Below are positions 45,846-55,057 of a DNA stretch of 56,069 nt, one piece after another (position 1 is the stretch's first letter; each line of letters opens with the position of its first letter). The position numbers and the translations under genes were made by a program. This DNA is from Deltaproteobacteria bacterium (lineage in GTDB: Bacteria; Myxococcota_A; Polyangia; Polyangiales; JADJMO01): contig JALHOE010000032.1 of NCBI GenBank assembly GCA_022843175.1, forward strand, positions 1 to 56,069. The letters run 5' to 3'. The notes under the pieces are model-generated. The model was not told the DNA's origin. It was given only the letters and a program-made list of their open reading frames with translations, and made no database searches.

Positions 45846-46586
45846 ATGAACTTCCGCAGGCCCCTCGTCCTCGCTCTCTTGGTCACCACCGCTAATTGCG
45901 GCAGCGACAAGACCAGCTCCAGCTCGTACACGTGTGAGAATATTTCCCCCGGCATTGCCAGGACCGCCGCGACGGCGCTGATGACGAATGCGGTGAAGGG
46001 CAGCACCCCCGGCGCGACGACACTCATCCGCGAGGCGGCACGGGAGCTCAGAGCGCTCAAGTCGACGCGCTACACGCACGCGGCATCGGTCGACGAGAGC
46101 TCGGGGCGCTTCGACTTCGACTGCTCCAGCTTCCTCGCGTACGCCCTGAAGCAATCGTTGCCGCGCGCCATCGACGAGATTCTCGCGGCGCATCCCGCGC
46201 CCAAGACGCGGGATTTCGTGCAGAACTTCATGAATCTTGCCGACCCCGATCCAGAGTTCATCCGAGTTCAACTAGGCATCGACCTACAGCCAGGAGACAT
46301 CGTCGCTTGGCTACTACCACCCGGCTCGCAGGACACAGGGCACATCGTCATCGTTGCGGGCACTCCGACACGGAGCGCGGATCGCGCCGACGAGCTCCTC
46401 GTGCCGATAGTCGACGCAACTTCGCGGCTGCACGGTGCCGCCGACACCCGCGGGCCAGCCGGTGGTCTGGGGGTCGGCACGATCGGATTGCTTATCGACG
46501 AAGAGGGGAGGCTGATCGGCCATCGCTGGACTGGCGGGTGCGGCGACGGGAAGGCCGAAACGACGGTCGCGGTCCGACCACGCTGA
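45846..46586 (+). CDS. NlpC/P60-like cysteine peptidase lipoprotein
   Basis: A 246-residue protein from ATG 45846 (RRPLVLALLVTTANCG, lipobox TANC). The papain-like core has the catalytic Cys in FDFDCSSFLAYALKQ, His in DTGHIVIVAGTP and a third polar residue in IVDATSRLHG. LQPGDIVAWLLPPG is the usual strand before the His. It may cleave peptidoglycan peptides. A decayed copy of its C-terminal half is at 21415-21577. ATG 45822 is an alternative upstream start. Confidence 0.7.
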   Translation: MNFRRPLVLALLVTTANCGSDKTSSSSYTCENISPGIARTAATALMTNAVKGSTPGATTLIREAARELRALKSTRYTHAASVDESSGRFDFDCSSFLAYALKQSLPRAIDEILAAHPAPKTRDFVQNFMNLADPDPEFIRVQLGIDLQPGDIVAWLLPPGSQDTGHIVIVAGTPTRSADRADELLVPIVDATSRLHGAADTRGPAGGLGVGTIGLLIDEEGRLIGHRWTGGCGDGKAETTVAVRPR

Positions 46587-46657
46587 CTGGCGTTTTCGGC
46601 GGTGTACTGCTCGAGATCGGTGAGGCCCCGATGTTGACCGACCCCACTACCGATATG

Positions 46658-46681
46658 TCGGCTTTCGGAGCGGGAAGCCGA
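46658..46681 (+). terminator. Possible terminator hairpin
   Basis: TCGGCTT (46658-46664) and AAGCCGA (46675-46681), seven pairs with a ten-base loop, followed by TCTGTGTCT. It is 70 bases after the NlpC-like gene. The remainder of the gap to 46815 shows no gene. Confidence 0.3.
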
Positions 46682-46815
46682 TCTGTGTCTCGGGCGGCGA
46701 ACTGAAAGAGTGCCGATTCGGATGAAGGTTTCGCTTCCCCCCCGGCGGGGCGATGTTTCTTTCCCAGCAGGAAGTCCGATCGCGATGCATTCGAGGGACA
46801 TAGCATCGATGCAGG

Positions 46816-47832
46816 ATGATCCGCGCACGTCACGTCGCCGCCGTTTTCTCTGTGGGCATTCCGCTCGTCGGATTGGCGTTGCGCGCGACCGCGGAGCCCC
46901 CCAGCGAAGGACCGCCGGCCGCATCTTCGGCACCGGCCCCGAAATGGGCGAGCGCAATCGCATCGGCTTCGGAGGACTCCCCTCCGATCGCCGCAGGGAG
47001 TGCCGAGGAGCGTAAGACCTCACTTGCGCCGAAACCGGCGATGGCCCCAACGACGAAAATGCGCTTCGTGGCCGATCCGCTCTCCGATGGCGCGATCATC
47101 GTCGTCGCGTTCGGATTCGTCGGTCTCACACAGGTCATCATCTCGAGTGGTGAGCTGAAGCCGCAGCAACCCGTGTCGAGCTCGAAGCTCACCGGGGTCG
47201 ATCGCTTGGCGATCACACAAACCGTTGATCGCAACGCAGGGATGCTCTCGAATTTTGGTCTCTATGGCGCGATAGCCTACGCAATCGTGGACCCCATCGT
47301 CACCGGCGTTCGCGAAGAGAGCACGCAGGCTTTCCTCGTCGACGCCATCTTGTACGCCCAGAGCGCGGCGATCGCGGGGGGCCTCACCAACCTCGCGAAG
47401 ATTGCCGTTCGTCGCCCCCGGCCGCGGGCGTACATCGAACAGCAGAGGCAGATGCAGCTCTACGGCGACAAGGCGGCCGACATCGCCGAGACCGATTCGG
47501 CGCTCTCCTTTCCGTCGGGCCATGCCTCGACGACCGCGGCGATCGCCGCGACCGCGGCGTATCTCGCCTTCGCTCGCGCACCGAAGGGCAGCCCTCGGCC
47601 GTGGATCACTCTCGCGGTGGGGTTGTTGGTGACCGCCTTCACTTCCTACGAGCGGGTGCGTGCAGGCGCCCACTTTCCTACTGACGTAATCGGCGGCGCG
47701 TTGATCGGCGGTGGCGTCGGCGTGTTGGTGCCGCACATCCATCGCGAACAGTCGCTGAAGGAGCGACCGGTGTGGATTGGTTTTCAACCGCAGCTCGGCG
47801 GCGGTGTGGCCTCGCTATCGATTGGACTCTGA
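46816..47832 (+). CDS. PAP2-superfamily membrane phosphatase
   Basis: A 338-residue paralogue of 21723-22682 with the same plan: signal peptide (FSVGIPLVGLALRATA), Pro/Ala/Ser-rich linker (about 27-70), then the PAP2 core. Motifs: LAKIAVRRPRPRAY, SFPSGHASTTAAI (catalytic His), SYERVRAGAHFPTDVIGGAL. Motif 1 has the full KxxxxxxRP form. The C-terminus is extended (VWIGFQPQLGGGVASLSIGL) and could form a beta strand. The substrate would be a lipid phosphate or pyrophosphate at the periplasmic side. Confidence 0.85.
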   Translation: MIRARHVAAVFSVGIPLVGLALRATAEPPSEGPPAASSAPAPKWASAIASASEDSPPIAAGSAEERKTSLAPKPAMAPTTKMRFVADPLSDGAIIVVAFGFVGLTQVIISSGELKPQQPVSSSKLTGVDRLAITQTVDRNAGMLSNFGLYGAIAYAIVDPIVTGVREESTQAFLVDAILYAQSAAIAGGLTNLAKIAVRRPRPRAYIEQQRQMQLYGDKAADIAETDSALSFPSGHASTTAAIAATAAYLAFARAPKGSPRPWITLAVGLLVTAFTSYERVRAGAHFPTDVIGGALIGGGVGVLVPHIHREQSLKERPVWIGFQPQLGGGVASLSIGL

Positions 47833-47849
47833 TGAGCGCACCACCTGCA

Positions 47850-49091
47850 TCACCGCACCGTTTTGAGAATGTTGTGAAACTGATTGCTCGCGGTCTGAGC
47901 TCCCGTGCACAGCGCGAGATCGACGGCGCCGCGACATACCTCGTCACGTTGAAGGGCCCAGAACGACACGAGGCCGAGCCTTTTCGCTTTGGCGAACGCA
48001 ACGAGCGCGGTCGCATCCGCGAGCGTGAAGACTTCGCCTGCGACGTCGTTCTGTCCGATCATCGGGGTGGCTCCAATCATCGCGTAGGCAGCGGCGTCCG
48101 AGAGCGTGGGGAGGATCGTCTTGAGTTGGGCGGCACACGCGTCGACAGATGCGATCGCGAGATCGCTCATCTTTCGACCGGCGCTGACGCTCGACCCGTA
48201 GTCCATTACCATCAGATTCACGTGTGAGATGGCAATCCCCGCTGCGACAGCAGAGCCCACGACCGCGGTCGCTTCCGGGGTTAGTCCTGACGGCATCGCC
48301 GGCAGGGTGAAGGAGATCTTGATGCCGCGGCTGGCTTGAACCGTGGCCAGCGCGGTGCTGCGACGCGCGTTCGCGGTCGGATTCATCGCCACGCTCTGCT
48401 CGACGTCGAAGTCGAGGTCCTTGATTCCCGTCTCGTCGACGAAGGCCGTGATGGCCGACGCGAGAGAAGGCGCATCGGTGCACCCGTTCTCGAGGTACGT
48501 GCCGCCAGCACCTCCGAAAGAGGCCTTCACCTGTCCGCCGAGCGCCTTGTAGGCCACGATGTCAGCAGCGTGGGACTGGATCGAACGTGTGGGGCTGCAA
48601 CCACCGTTCGCGAGCACAAAGGCGAGCGTCACCGCGGGCACCGCCGTCTGCTTGTGCATGCCGACGAGAGAGGTAAACCGATACGCGGAATTCTCCCAAC
48701 CCCAGGTGTAGAAGTACGGCGCGTACTCCGTCGTCACTCCCGCCGGAGGACTGGGCGCCGGAGATGGAGCCGCGTCCGCCGCGGGAGACGAGGGCAGCGG
48801 CGCTACGGGGTCGACTGGAGTCGGAGGAGGCGCGGAATCAACCGGGAGCGCAACGGCGTCGCTCTCGGTGAGACCAGCGTCGGTGTTTGGCGGATTGTCG
48901 CTCGCAGGTGGGCGAGTCTCCTGCGGCGTGGCGACCGTCGGGGGTGAGGCCGGAGGCTGCGCCGGCGCGCTGTCGTCGGTCGTATTCCCCGGGATCTCCC
49001 GCACGCCCTCGGGTGCGGGAGCGCTACCGCCACCCGCGCAAGAAGAAAGCACGACGAACGCGAGAGCCGTGAGGCTGTTGTGGATACGCAT
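47850..49091 (-). CDS. GH18-like (chitinase-type) lipoprotein
   Basis: 413 residues. Lipoprotein signal (AFVVLSSC), then a long Pro/Ala/Asp-rich linker (about 22-120), then a TIM-barrel domain similar to bacterial GH18 enzymes: YAPYFYTWGWENSA, AVTLAFVLANGGC, GGQVKASFGGAGGTYLENGC, GIKDLDFDVEQ (the DxxDxDxE-type site with final Glu), and VNLMVMDYG. The acid Glu of LDFDVEQ is present. Substrate could be chitin, peptidoglycan or other GlcNAc polymers. Convergent with the PAP2 gene (17 bases apart). Confidence 0.75.
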   Translation of the reverse strand: MRIHNSLTALAFVVLSSCAGGGSAPAPEGVREIPGNTTDDSAPAQPPASPPTVATPQETRPPASDNPPNTDAGLTESDAVALPVDSAPPPTPVDPVAPLPSSPAADAAPSPAPSPPAGVTTEYAPYFYTWGWENSAYRFTSLVGMHKQTAVPAVTLAFVLANGGCSPTRSIQSHAADIVAYKALGGQVKASFGGAGGTYLENGCTDAPSLASAITAFVDETGIKDLDFDVEQSVAMNPTANARRSTALATVQASRGIKISFTLPAMPSGLTPEATAVVGSAVAAGIAISHVNLMVMDYGSSVSAGRKMSDLAIASVDACAAQLKTILPTLSDAAAYAMIGATPMIGQNDVAGEVFTLADATALVAFAKAKRLGLVSFWALQRDEVCRGAVDLALCTGAQTASNQFHNILKTVR

Positions 49092-49287
49092 GGGAGCGTG
49101 GCATCAGCAACCTCGAGTCCGCATAGCCACTCGCAGAGTTTCGCGGACTTCGCTCGATACCGATGACGTCTACAAGGAGAAGCGTCTCTCGCGGGAGACG
49201 GTGTACGAGGTGCTACAGTCGGCGCCTCTGCCGCAGAAAAGGCGTCGTTCACTGCCGATGGAGCGATCAAGGTGCCATGCTTCACGC

Positions 49288-50190
49288 ATGTCCACGATGA
49301 CCTTCAATCGAGACGACGAGTCATGCACCCCAGACCTGCCCTCGCCGATGTTGCCCGGGTCCTGGCTCGGGCGCTACGAGCTGATCCGACCGATCGGTCG
49401 CGGAGGAATGGGCGAGGTCTGGCTCGCACGCCAGAACGGCGGCCACGGGTTTCGTCGTTTGGTGGCGATGAAGACGATCCGCACCGAGCACGCCCTCAAA
49501 CCGTTGTACCGCCGCATGTTCCTGCGCGAGGCTCACATCGCGGCGTCCATCCGTCACACCAACGTGGTCGAGGTGTTGGACCTCGCCGAGGATCACGGCG
49601 TCGTCTACCAGGTGATGCCACTCATCGAGGGCGCTTCATTGCGCGATCTCATGTTCGCAAAGCGCGAGGGATTGAGCGTCGAAATCGTGGCTCGGATTGG
49701 AACTCACATCGCCCGCGGGTTGCACGCTGCCCATACCGCGATAGACGACCGGGGACACCCTCTCGGGCTCGTGCACCGCGACGTCTCTCCTCACAACGTG
49801 CTCTGCGGGATCGACGGCTTCGCGAAGATCAGCGACTTTGGGATCGCGCGCACGTCCAGGGAGGGCAGCAGCGCCCGATTCGGCGGAGGCAAGCGCGGGT
49901 ACATGGCGCCGGAGCAACTCGCCGGCGGGCACGTCGATGCGCGCACCGACGTCTACGCGCTGGGCATCGTGATGCGTCAAGCGCTCTGCCCCGCGACCGC
50001 GCCTCCCTCGCTCGCGCGCGCGATCACCCGCGCCACGAGGATGGAGCCGGAGCGCCGCTTCAGCACGACGGCTGAGCTCGCAGATGCCATCGAGGAGGCC
50101 GTCGCGCTCGCCTCGGCCAAAGCGCTCGGCGAGCTCGTCAGCGACCTGTGCCCTCCGTCATGGTCGCGCTCGACATACCACGCGGCGTGA
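49288..50190 (+). CDS. Soluble Hanks-type Ser/Thr kinase
   Basis: 300 residues, essentially only a kinase domain: Gly-rich loop [13 protein letters not shown], Lys in VAMKTI, catalytic loop [18 protein letters not shown] and [21 protein letters not shown] is the variant common in Myxococcota. No membrane segment or sensor domain. ATG 49288 is used; 49297 is possible, and upstream in-frame codons back to 48868 run through the divergent gene and are rejected. The FHA-sigma-54 activator begins 22 bases downstream, so kinase and phosphothreonine reader are probably a pair. Confidence 0.88.
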   Translation: MSTMTFNRDDESCTPDLPSPMLPGSWLGRYELIRPIGRGGMGEVWLARQNGGHGFRRLVAMKTIRTEHALKPLYRRMFLREAHIAASIRHTNVVEVLDLAEDHGVVYQVMPLIEGASLRDLMFAKREGLSVEIVARIGTHIARGLHAAHTAIDDRGHPLGLVHRDVSPHNVLCGIDGFAKISDFGIARTSREGSSARFGGGKRGYMAPEQLAGGHVDARTDVYALGIVMRQALCPATAPPSLARAITRATRMEPERRFSTTAELADAIEEAVALASAKALGELVSDLCPPSWSRSTYHAA

Positions 50191-50212
50191 CTCGTGCTTC
50201 GTTCGGACGCGA

Positions 50213-51517
50213 ATGGTCACCCAGGTTTTCACGGCCGACGCAACCGTCTATCCCGTGCGCGCTGCCCTGCTCGAGGTGCGCGAGGGTCCCGACGCAGGGA
50301 TAGCGATACGTGTCGAGGTGCCGAACTTCGTTGTCGGAACCGGCCCACTCGCGGATCTTCGCCTCAGCGACTCAACCGTGTCCCGCGAGCATGTTCGGCT
50401 CACTTTGGAGTCCGCCGGCATTCGAGTCCGCGATGAGGGCAGCCGCAACGGCACTGCAATTGGGGGAATCCAGGTCCGCGACGCGCTGCTGACGTCTTCG
50501 ACTACCCTCACGCTCGGCGCCACCACGCTGGTGGTGCAGCTCGACAAGGACACCACCGACCTCGTTGTTACGCCAGGCGCGCAGTTCGGTGAAGCCATCG
50601 GTGTATCGCCGGCGATGCGCCACCTGTTTGCGCTCCTCGAGCGAGCGGCGCAAAGCGACGTGACGGTCGTGCTAGAAGGCGAGAGTGGCGTCGGGAAGGA
50701 GATCCTCGCGCGGGCGGTCCACTCCAGCTCGGCGCGCGGGCGTGGCCCGTTCATCGCGGTGAACTGCGGAGCGTTCGCAGCAAACCTCATCGAGAGTGAG
50801 CTGTTCGGTCACGAACGCGGCGCCTTCACCGGCGCCCATGCGTCGCGACGTGGTCTCTTCGAAGAGGCGGCCGGAGGCACCCTCTTCCTCGACGAGATTG
50901 GCGAGCTACCGCTCGAGCTGCAGCCGAAGCTGCTCCGCGTGCTCGAGGAGCGGGAAGTACGGCCCCTCGGTTCGAGGGTGGTTAAACCCGTCGACGTTCG
51001 CATCGTCGCAGCGACCAATCGACATCTCGCCGACGCCGTCGAGAATGGGACCTTCCGGCGTGATCTCTTCTATCGGCTGGCCGTCGCGCTGTTCACGATT
51101 CCGCCCCTCCGCGATCGGCCCGAGGACATCGAGCCCCTCGCCCGTGTGTTCCAATTTCGCAACGATCCGGACGCCGAGCTACCGCAGGACTTCGTCGCCT
51201 TGCTCCGCTCCTTCGCCTGGCCGGGGAACGCGCGCGAGCTCCGCAACGTCATCGATCGCTACGCGATCTTCGGCGAGAGCGACACGCTCTTTCTGCCCAG
51301 CCGCGCCACGCTCCCCGCGGGCGAGGATCTCTCGAACCTGCCCTTCCACGAGGCGCGTCGGATCGCGATGGACCGCTTCGAGCAGTCGTATTTTCCGCGA
51401 GTCCTCGATAGGGCAAGAGGGGTAGTGAGTCGCGCCGCAGAGCTCGCGGAGGTTGCGCGCCCCAGCTTCTATCGGATGCTCGAACGCGTCCGAGGCGCGC
51501 GGGACTCCAGCGCGTAG
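50213..51517 (+). CDS. FHA-domain sigma-54 activator
   Basis: 434 residues. N-terminal FHA domain (about 25-105): [41 protein letters not shown]; the Ser-Arg-x-His and Asn of FHA are present while the first Arg of the usual GR is Thr. AAA+ domain (about 130-370): [31 protein letters not shown]-terminal Fis-like helix-turn-helix ([18 protein letters not shown]). ATG 50213 is chosen for the first FHA strand; codons before it overlap the kinase gene. Regulated by phosphothreonine binding rather than by a receiver. Confidence 0.88.
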   Translation: MVTQVFTADATVYPVRAALLEVREGPDAGIAIRVEVPNFVVGTGPLADLRLSDSTVSREHVRLTLESAGIRVRDEGSRNGTAIGGIQVRDALLTSSTTLTLGATTLVVQLDKDTTDLVVTPGAQFGEAIGVSPAMRHLFALLERAAQSDVTVVLEGESGVGKEILARAVHSSSARGRGPFIAVNCGAFAANLIESELFGHERGAFTGAHASRRGLFEEAAGGTLFLDEIGELPLELQPKLLRVLEEREVRPLGSRVVKPVDVRIVAATNRHLADAVENGTFRRDLFYRLAVALFTIPPLRDRPEDIEPLARVFQFRNDPDAELPQDFVALLRSFAWPGNARELRNVIDRYAIFGESDTLFLPSRATLPAGEDLSNLPFHEARRIAMDRFEQSYFPRVLDRARGVVSRAAELAEVARPSFYRMLERVRGARDSSA

Positions 51518-51710
51518 CGCAGCGGACCACCTCTGCTAGCTCAGCTCGGCTCCACCGCCCTGCTCCGGTGATGATCGCTCCCAAATGCTCTCAGCCTGAG
51601 GCGGAGTGTTTTGCGATCCGCTCCGAGAATGCGCGTGGCGCGCGATCGCCTTGCACCGCGAATACACTCAAGACGTCGCGGCGCTCAAACGTCGTCGAGC
51701 TCTGCGGTCG

Positions 51711-52646
51711 CTATTTCGCGATCTGCTCGACCTCGCGACGACGGAAGCCGTTCGGAAAGCGATCGAGATAGTCTTTGGCTGCGAGTCGCGCTTCGACCCG
51801 CTTGCCATCGCGCAGCAAGCCCAGAACGCGGAGGTATGACAGATCCTCTTCAGCTGGCGTGACCGACGCAGACACAGGGGCCGAAGTAGCAGCGACGGCA
51901 ACGTTCGCGAGCGAGCCGTGCGGGCCGGTGATCGGCACAACGTTCAACGAAGCGATCGGTTGTGCTGTCGTCGACGGCACTGCGTCGACCGGCCCGAAGG
52001 AGTGACCTGCAGCAACCCGCACTTCCGAGAGCCCACTGCGATGAAAAATGATCTCGCCCTCTTCGACGGCCAGCTCGACGGTCCTGCCGTTGCGCACAGT
52101 GACCCGAAAGGCGGTACCGACGTCCTCGATAATGCCATCGGGCACGTTCACGAAGACTCGGGGGTCCTCGACACGCCGTCGGACGAGGAGCCGCAGGGTT
52201 CCTTCGTTCAGCGTGATCACATCTCGGCCTTCGCTCTGTCTCCGGTGCCACCTGGCCGTGCCGCCGGGGGTCGACACAGTCAGGTATGCCTCGGGCCTTG
52301 CTGTGTTCGCGGGCTGTGCCCTCGGCCACCACACGGTCGCACTCAACCCTGCGACGATTGCGATGATCGGCACAAGCCACTTCGGGGGACGACGCGGCGG
52401 ACGTCCGGACGCCACGCGGTCGGCGTGTTCGAGCGTCTCCCTCCGCAGCCGTCGCAGCGCAAGATCGTCGCGCGTGGCCTCGATCTCGCGAAGCTGACGC
52501 CCCAGCTGCTCCATGAAGCGACGCTCTCGGCCGCACTCGACGCACGCTTCAGCATGCTCCTCGGCGCTCTCTCGCGCGCGGCCCTGCAGGCGGCCGTCAC
52601 GACCCGCCTCGATCTCCCAGGCTCGCGCGCACTTCGACGACTTCAT
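51711..52646 (-). CDS. FecR-domain anti-sigma factor with zinc-finger head, module C
   Basis: 311 residues. The cytoplasmic head has EEHAEACVECGRER, the HxxxCxxC zinc-anti-sigma motif absent from modules A and B. A membrane helix (about 85-105, WLVPIIAIVAGLSATVWWP), a FecR domain (about 120-235: VSTPGGTARW, LLVRRRVEDPRVFVNVPDGI, VGTAFRVTVRNGRTVELAVE) and a C-terminal helical tail ending AAKDYLDRFPNGFRRREVEQ follow. ATG 52646 overlaps the sigma stop (ATGA). The tail matches that of module B, tying the modules together. Confidence 0.83.
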   Translation of the reverse strand: MKSSKCARAWEIEAGRDGRLQGRARESAEEHAEACVECGRERRFMEQLGRQLREIEATRDDLALRRLRRETLEHADRVASGRPPRRPPKWLVPIIAIVAGLSATVWWPRAQPANTARPEAYLTVSTPGGTARWHRRQSEGRDVITLNEGTLRLLVRRRVEDPRVFVNVPDGIIEDVGTAFRVTVRNGRTVELAVEEGEIIFHRSGLSEVRVAAGHSFGPVDAVPSTTAQPIASLNVVPITGPHGSLANVAVAATSAPVSASVTPAEEDLSYLRVLGLLRDGKRVEARLAAKDYLDRFPNGFRRREVEQIAK

Positions 52647-53218
52647 GGCCCCTCCTCGAAGAAGCGACGCATCTCGCGTCGCGCGTGATGAAGCCGCGTC
52701 CACACCGTGCCGACTGGGATGGAGAGCATTGCCGCTATCTCCTCCGCGGTGAAGCCTTCCGCTTCCGAGAGCAGGAGCACTATCCGCTTGGCGTGCGAGA
52801 GCTTCGCCAGCCCTCGCTCAAGATCGGTACGGGACTCCGGCGGCTCGACGGTTGCCGTGCGCCCCTGCCCCGCGAAGGCGAGCAGCGCGGCGGCGAAGCG
52901 ACGGAGGGAACGGCGTCTCTCCTGGATCACCCGCGCAGCGATCGCGAAGAGCCACGGCCGTGCCGACTCCGCGTCAGCATGGAACGTTCCGGCGATGCGA
53001 ACGACGCGAACGAAGGTGGCCTGCACGACATCCTCGGCCTCGACAGCCGAGAGCGCGCGCGTGGCGAAGCCAAGCAACGCAAGCGCGTGCCGATCGTACA
53101 GCGCGCCGAGCGCACCGATGTCGCCGCGCGCCACGCGCGCGATGTCTCGCGCATCATCGGCCGCACTACCTGTGGACGGTGACGGCAAGCCGCGCAGCTT
53201 GCGGATCGCAGCCTTCAT
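52643..53218 (-). CDS. ECF-type RNA polymerase sigma factor, module C
   Basis: 191 residues from ATG 53218, which overlaps the barrel stop (ATGA). Region 2: ALGALYDRHALALLGFATRA, EDVVQATFVRVVRIA; region 4: LSHAKRIVLLLSEAEGFTAE, EIAAMLSIPVGTVWTRLHHA. It belongs to a different ECF subgroup from the A and B factors, which are closer to each other. It is in one operon with its barrel and lipoprotein genes rather than divergent from them. Confidence 0.88.
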   Translation of the reverse strand: MKAAIRKLRGLPSPSTGSAADDARDIARVARGDIGALGALYDRHALALLGFATRALSAVEAEDVVQATFVRVVRIAGTFHADAESARPWLFAIAARVIQERRRSLRRFAAALLAFAGQGRTATVEPPESRTDLERGLAKLSHAKRIVLLLSEAEGFTAEEIAAMLSIPVGTVWTRLHHARREMRRFFEEGP

Positions 53219-54189
53219 CGCCCGCCCCACGTGGCGCCGAGCCCGAGACCGATGCTCCAAGCGGGAAGCGGCGGCAACGCTTCGTCGATACGGATCGTGC
53301 GTCGGGTGCGGGAGGGCGAGATCTCGGCGTCGACGGCGACAGTGAAACGGAGCGCGCGCGGACCGAGGTGCACGCGCCCCACGACGCCGAGTCGCACGTC
53401 GGTCGCCGAGCCGGCACGATCATCGCCGTCCTTGACGTGACTCTGCGACTCGACGAGCAGGAGCGTGGTCGCTCCGACGTCGAGGGCAACCGCATTGGAA
53501 CCCGCGACTCGGCCGGCGACCAAGAAGCCGGTCCCGAAACTATCCATCGCGAGCCCCTCCAGTGTCGAGCGACGTGCGGGCCGTTGCACCGCGTCCCAGC
53601 GCGCGCTCACCCCGACCAGCCAACGACCAACACGCAGTCCGGCGTACGCTGACGATCCCAGCGACAGATACGTCGGCCGGTTGGCGAGCCGCCCCGAAAC
53701 GGCGACGCCGATCTCCATGGTCGTTGTCGCCGGGGCAGCGGCCGCGGACGCCGGCTCTTGCGCGGGCAGCGTCGTCCGGGGCGGCTCGGGGATCGCGACG
53801 GGCGGCGCCTCTACCTCCGGCTTCGGCGATGGAGGCACCGTCATCAGCGCCTCGACGGTCGTGCGCAGATCAGCTCCCGCTTGCAGCCGTCGAACCGCCG
53901 TCCGTCCGTCCTCGAGCGTGACGATCACGATGATCTGATCTCCGCTGGCAATGATGCGCAGGCGCGCCGCGGAGTCGACGCCCGGCATCTTTGCGAGATC
54001 TTCACAGACCCGCACGATGGGCTCGATCCACTTCGAATCGATCTCCCCCTCCAGCCGAACACGCGGATCGACGCAAGCTCCGGCCAGAGCGCGCGCGGGC
54101 CGAGCGCCGATCGAGAACGCAGCAACGCCCGCGAGCATCCAGGAAAGCTCGCGCTCGCGACGGGGCGTTGGGACGGCGGCTCCCCCCAT
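53215..54189 (-). CDS. Predicted outer-membrane barrel protein, module C
   Basis: 324 residues, ATG 54189, sharing one base with the upstream stop (TGATG). The signal (WMLAGVAAFSIGARPARA) is preceded by a basic head. The N-domain (VDPRVRLEGEIDSKWIEPIV, IVIVTLEDGRTAVRRL) plays the part of the small domain of the A/B barrels, followed by a Pro-rich linker (about 135-165) and a C-terminal strand-rich half (YLSLGSSAYAGLRVGRWLVG to SIGLGLGATWGGR). Sequence similarity to A and B is weak, but the layout and gene context match. Confidence 0.65.
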   Translation of the reverse strand: MGGAAVPTPRRERELSWMLAGVAAFSIGARPARALAGACVDPRVRLEGEIDSKWIEPIVRVCEDLAKMPGVDSAARLRIIASGDQIIVIVTLEDGRTAVRRLQAGADLRTTVEALMTVPPSPKPEVEAPPVAIPEPPRTTLPAQEPASAAAAPATTTMEIGVAVSGRLANRPTYLSLGSSAYAGLRVGRWLVGVSARWDAVQRPARRSTLEGLAMDSFGTGFLVAGRVAGSNAVALDVGATTLLLVESQSHVKDGDDRAGSATDVRLGVVGRVHLGPRALRFTVAVDAEISPSRTRRTIRIDEALPPLPAWSIGLGLGATWGGR

Positions 54190-54914
54190 CAATCCTCGTG
54201 CTCGCCTTCCTGCTCTCCATCGAAGCCGTCGTTGCAGCCGTCCACCTGATCGGGTGCATTGTGCTCGGCAACGGCCATCGACTTCGTGGGATCGGCGTCG
54301 GTCGCTTCGGGCGCATCGCCCCCGGCTTCACTCTCGCTCTCGAGCTCAGTCTCGTTTTCGCCCTCGACGCCCTCATCGCAGGATGCTTTCGCATCATCAT
54401 CGGCGCAGGGGGCGCCGGTCCCCTTGACGTTGCCGTCGACGCACTCACCCGCCGCGCCCTCGCCAGCCGCCATGGCACCCGAGGTTCTTGTCGTGAGCGT
54501 GACAGCCAGGGTTGTCTTCGCAGACATCACGAAGCCACCGCTCGGAGCTGCGGTGAGGTGCCGGACCGCCCCGAGCGAGACGAGTGCCCCGCCGGTCTTG
54601 ATCCGGAAGGTGGTGTCGAGGCGCTTGCTTCCGGCTCGCGGAAAGACAACCGGATCGGCCCCCGAAGTGAGCAGTACCGCGAGCGCATAGGTGTGGCCCC
54701 GAAGGAGCTCGAGCCGGAAGCTCCCATCGGGGGCGACTGCGGACCGAACGCGCTTGCCGCGCTCATCCGTCGCCTCCACCGCGCGGGGCGCCGAGGGAAA
54801 CGACGACGCGGCGAGCGTCCCCTGCACCCTGGAGGTCTCGATGGTGGCCTTGCGTGCGCAAGCCGTGGTGAGCGTCGTCGCGACGGCGGCGATGAAGAGC
54901 ATATGGTTCGTCAT
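54189..54914 (-). CDS. Acidic-tailed lipoprotein of module C
   Basis: A 241-residue lipoprotein (signal LFIAAVATTLTTAC). Residues about 25-110 look like a small beta-sandwich of the carboxypeptidase-regulatory/surface type (VEATDERGKRVRSAVAPDGS, FRLELLRGHTYALAVLL). The C-terminal 80 residues are extremely acidic with four Cys (CVDGN, APCADD, ASCDEG, DGCNDG), like a Ca2+- or metal-binding tail. It is the first gene of the module C operon and has no counterpart in A or B. Confidence 0.65.
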   Translation of the reverse strand: MTNHMLFIAAVATTLTTACARKATIETSRVQGTLAASSFPSAPRAVEATDERGKRVRSAVAPDGSFRLELLRGHTYALAVLLTSGADPVVFPRAGSKRLDTTFRIKTGGALVSLGAVRHLTAAPSGGFVMSAKTTLAVTLTTRTSGAMAAGEGAAGECVDGNVKGTGAPCADDDAKASCDEGVEGENETELESESEAGGDAPEATDADPTKSMAVAEHNAPDQVDGCNDGFDGEQEGEHED

Positions 54915-55057
54915 GGGATTCTCCCTCGGGCGTGACGGTCTATTCTGAATCTCTGCCGGCTGCCTCCGAAGCCTTCATTCGGCCACACGTAGCGGCGAGG
55001 AGCACGCATTCTCTGACCGATGAAGGTTTTGCCCCCGAGCGGCAGATACGCCTGAAG

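Noticed and set aside
54932-55057. Extended N-terminus of the module C Cys-rich protein
   Set aside because: The 42 added residues precede a complete lipoprotein signal that starts at ATG 55058.
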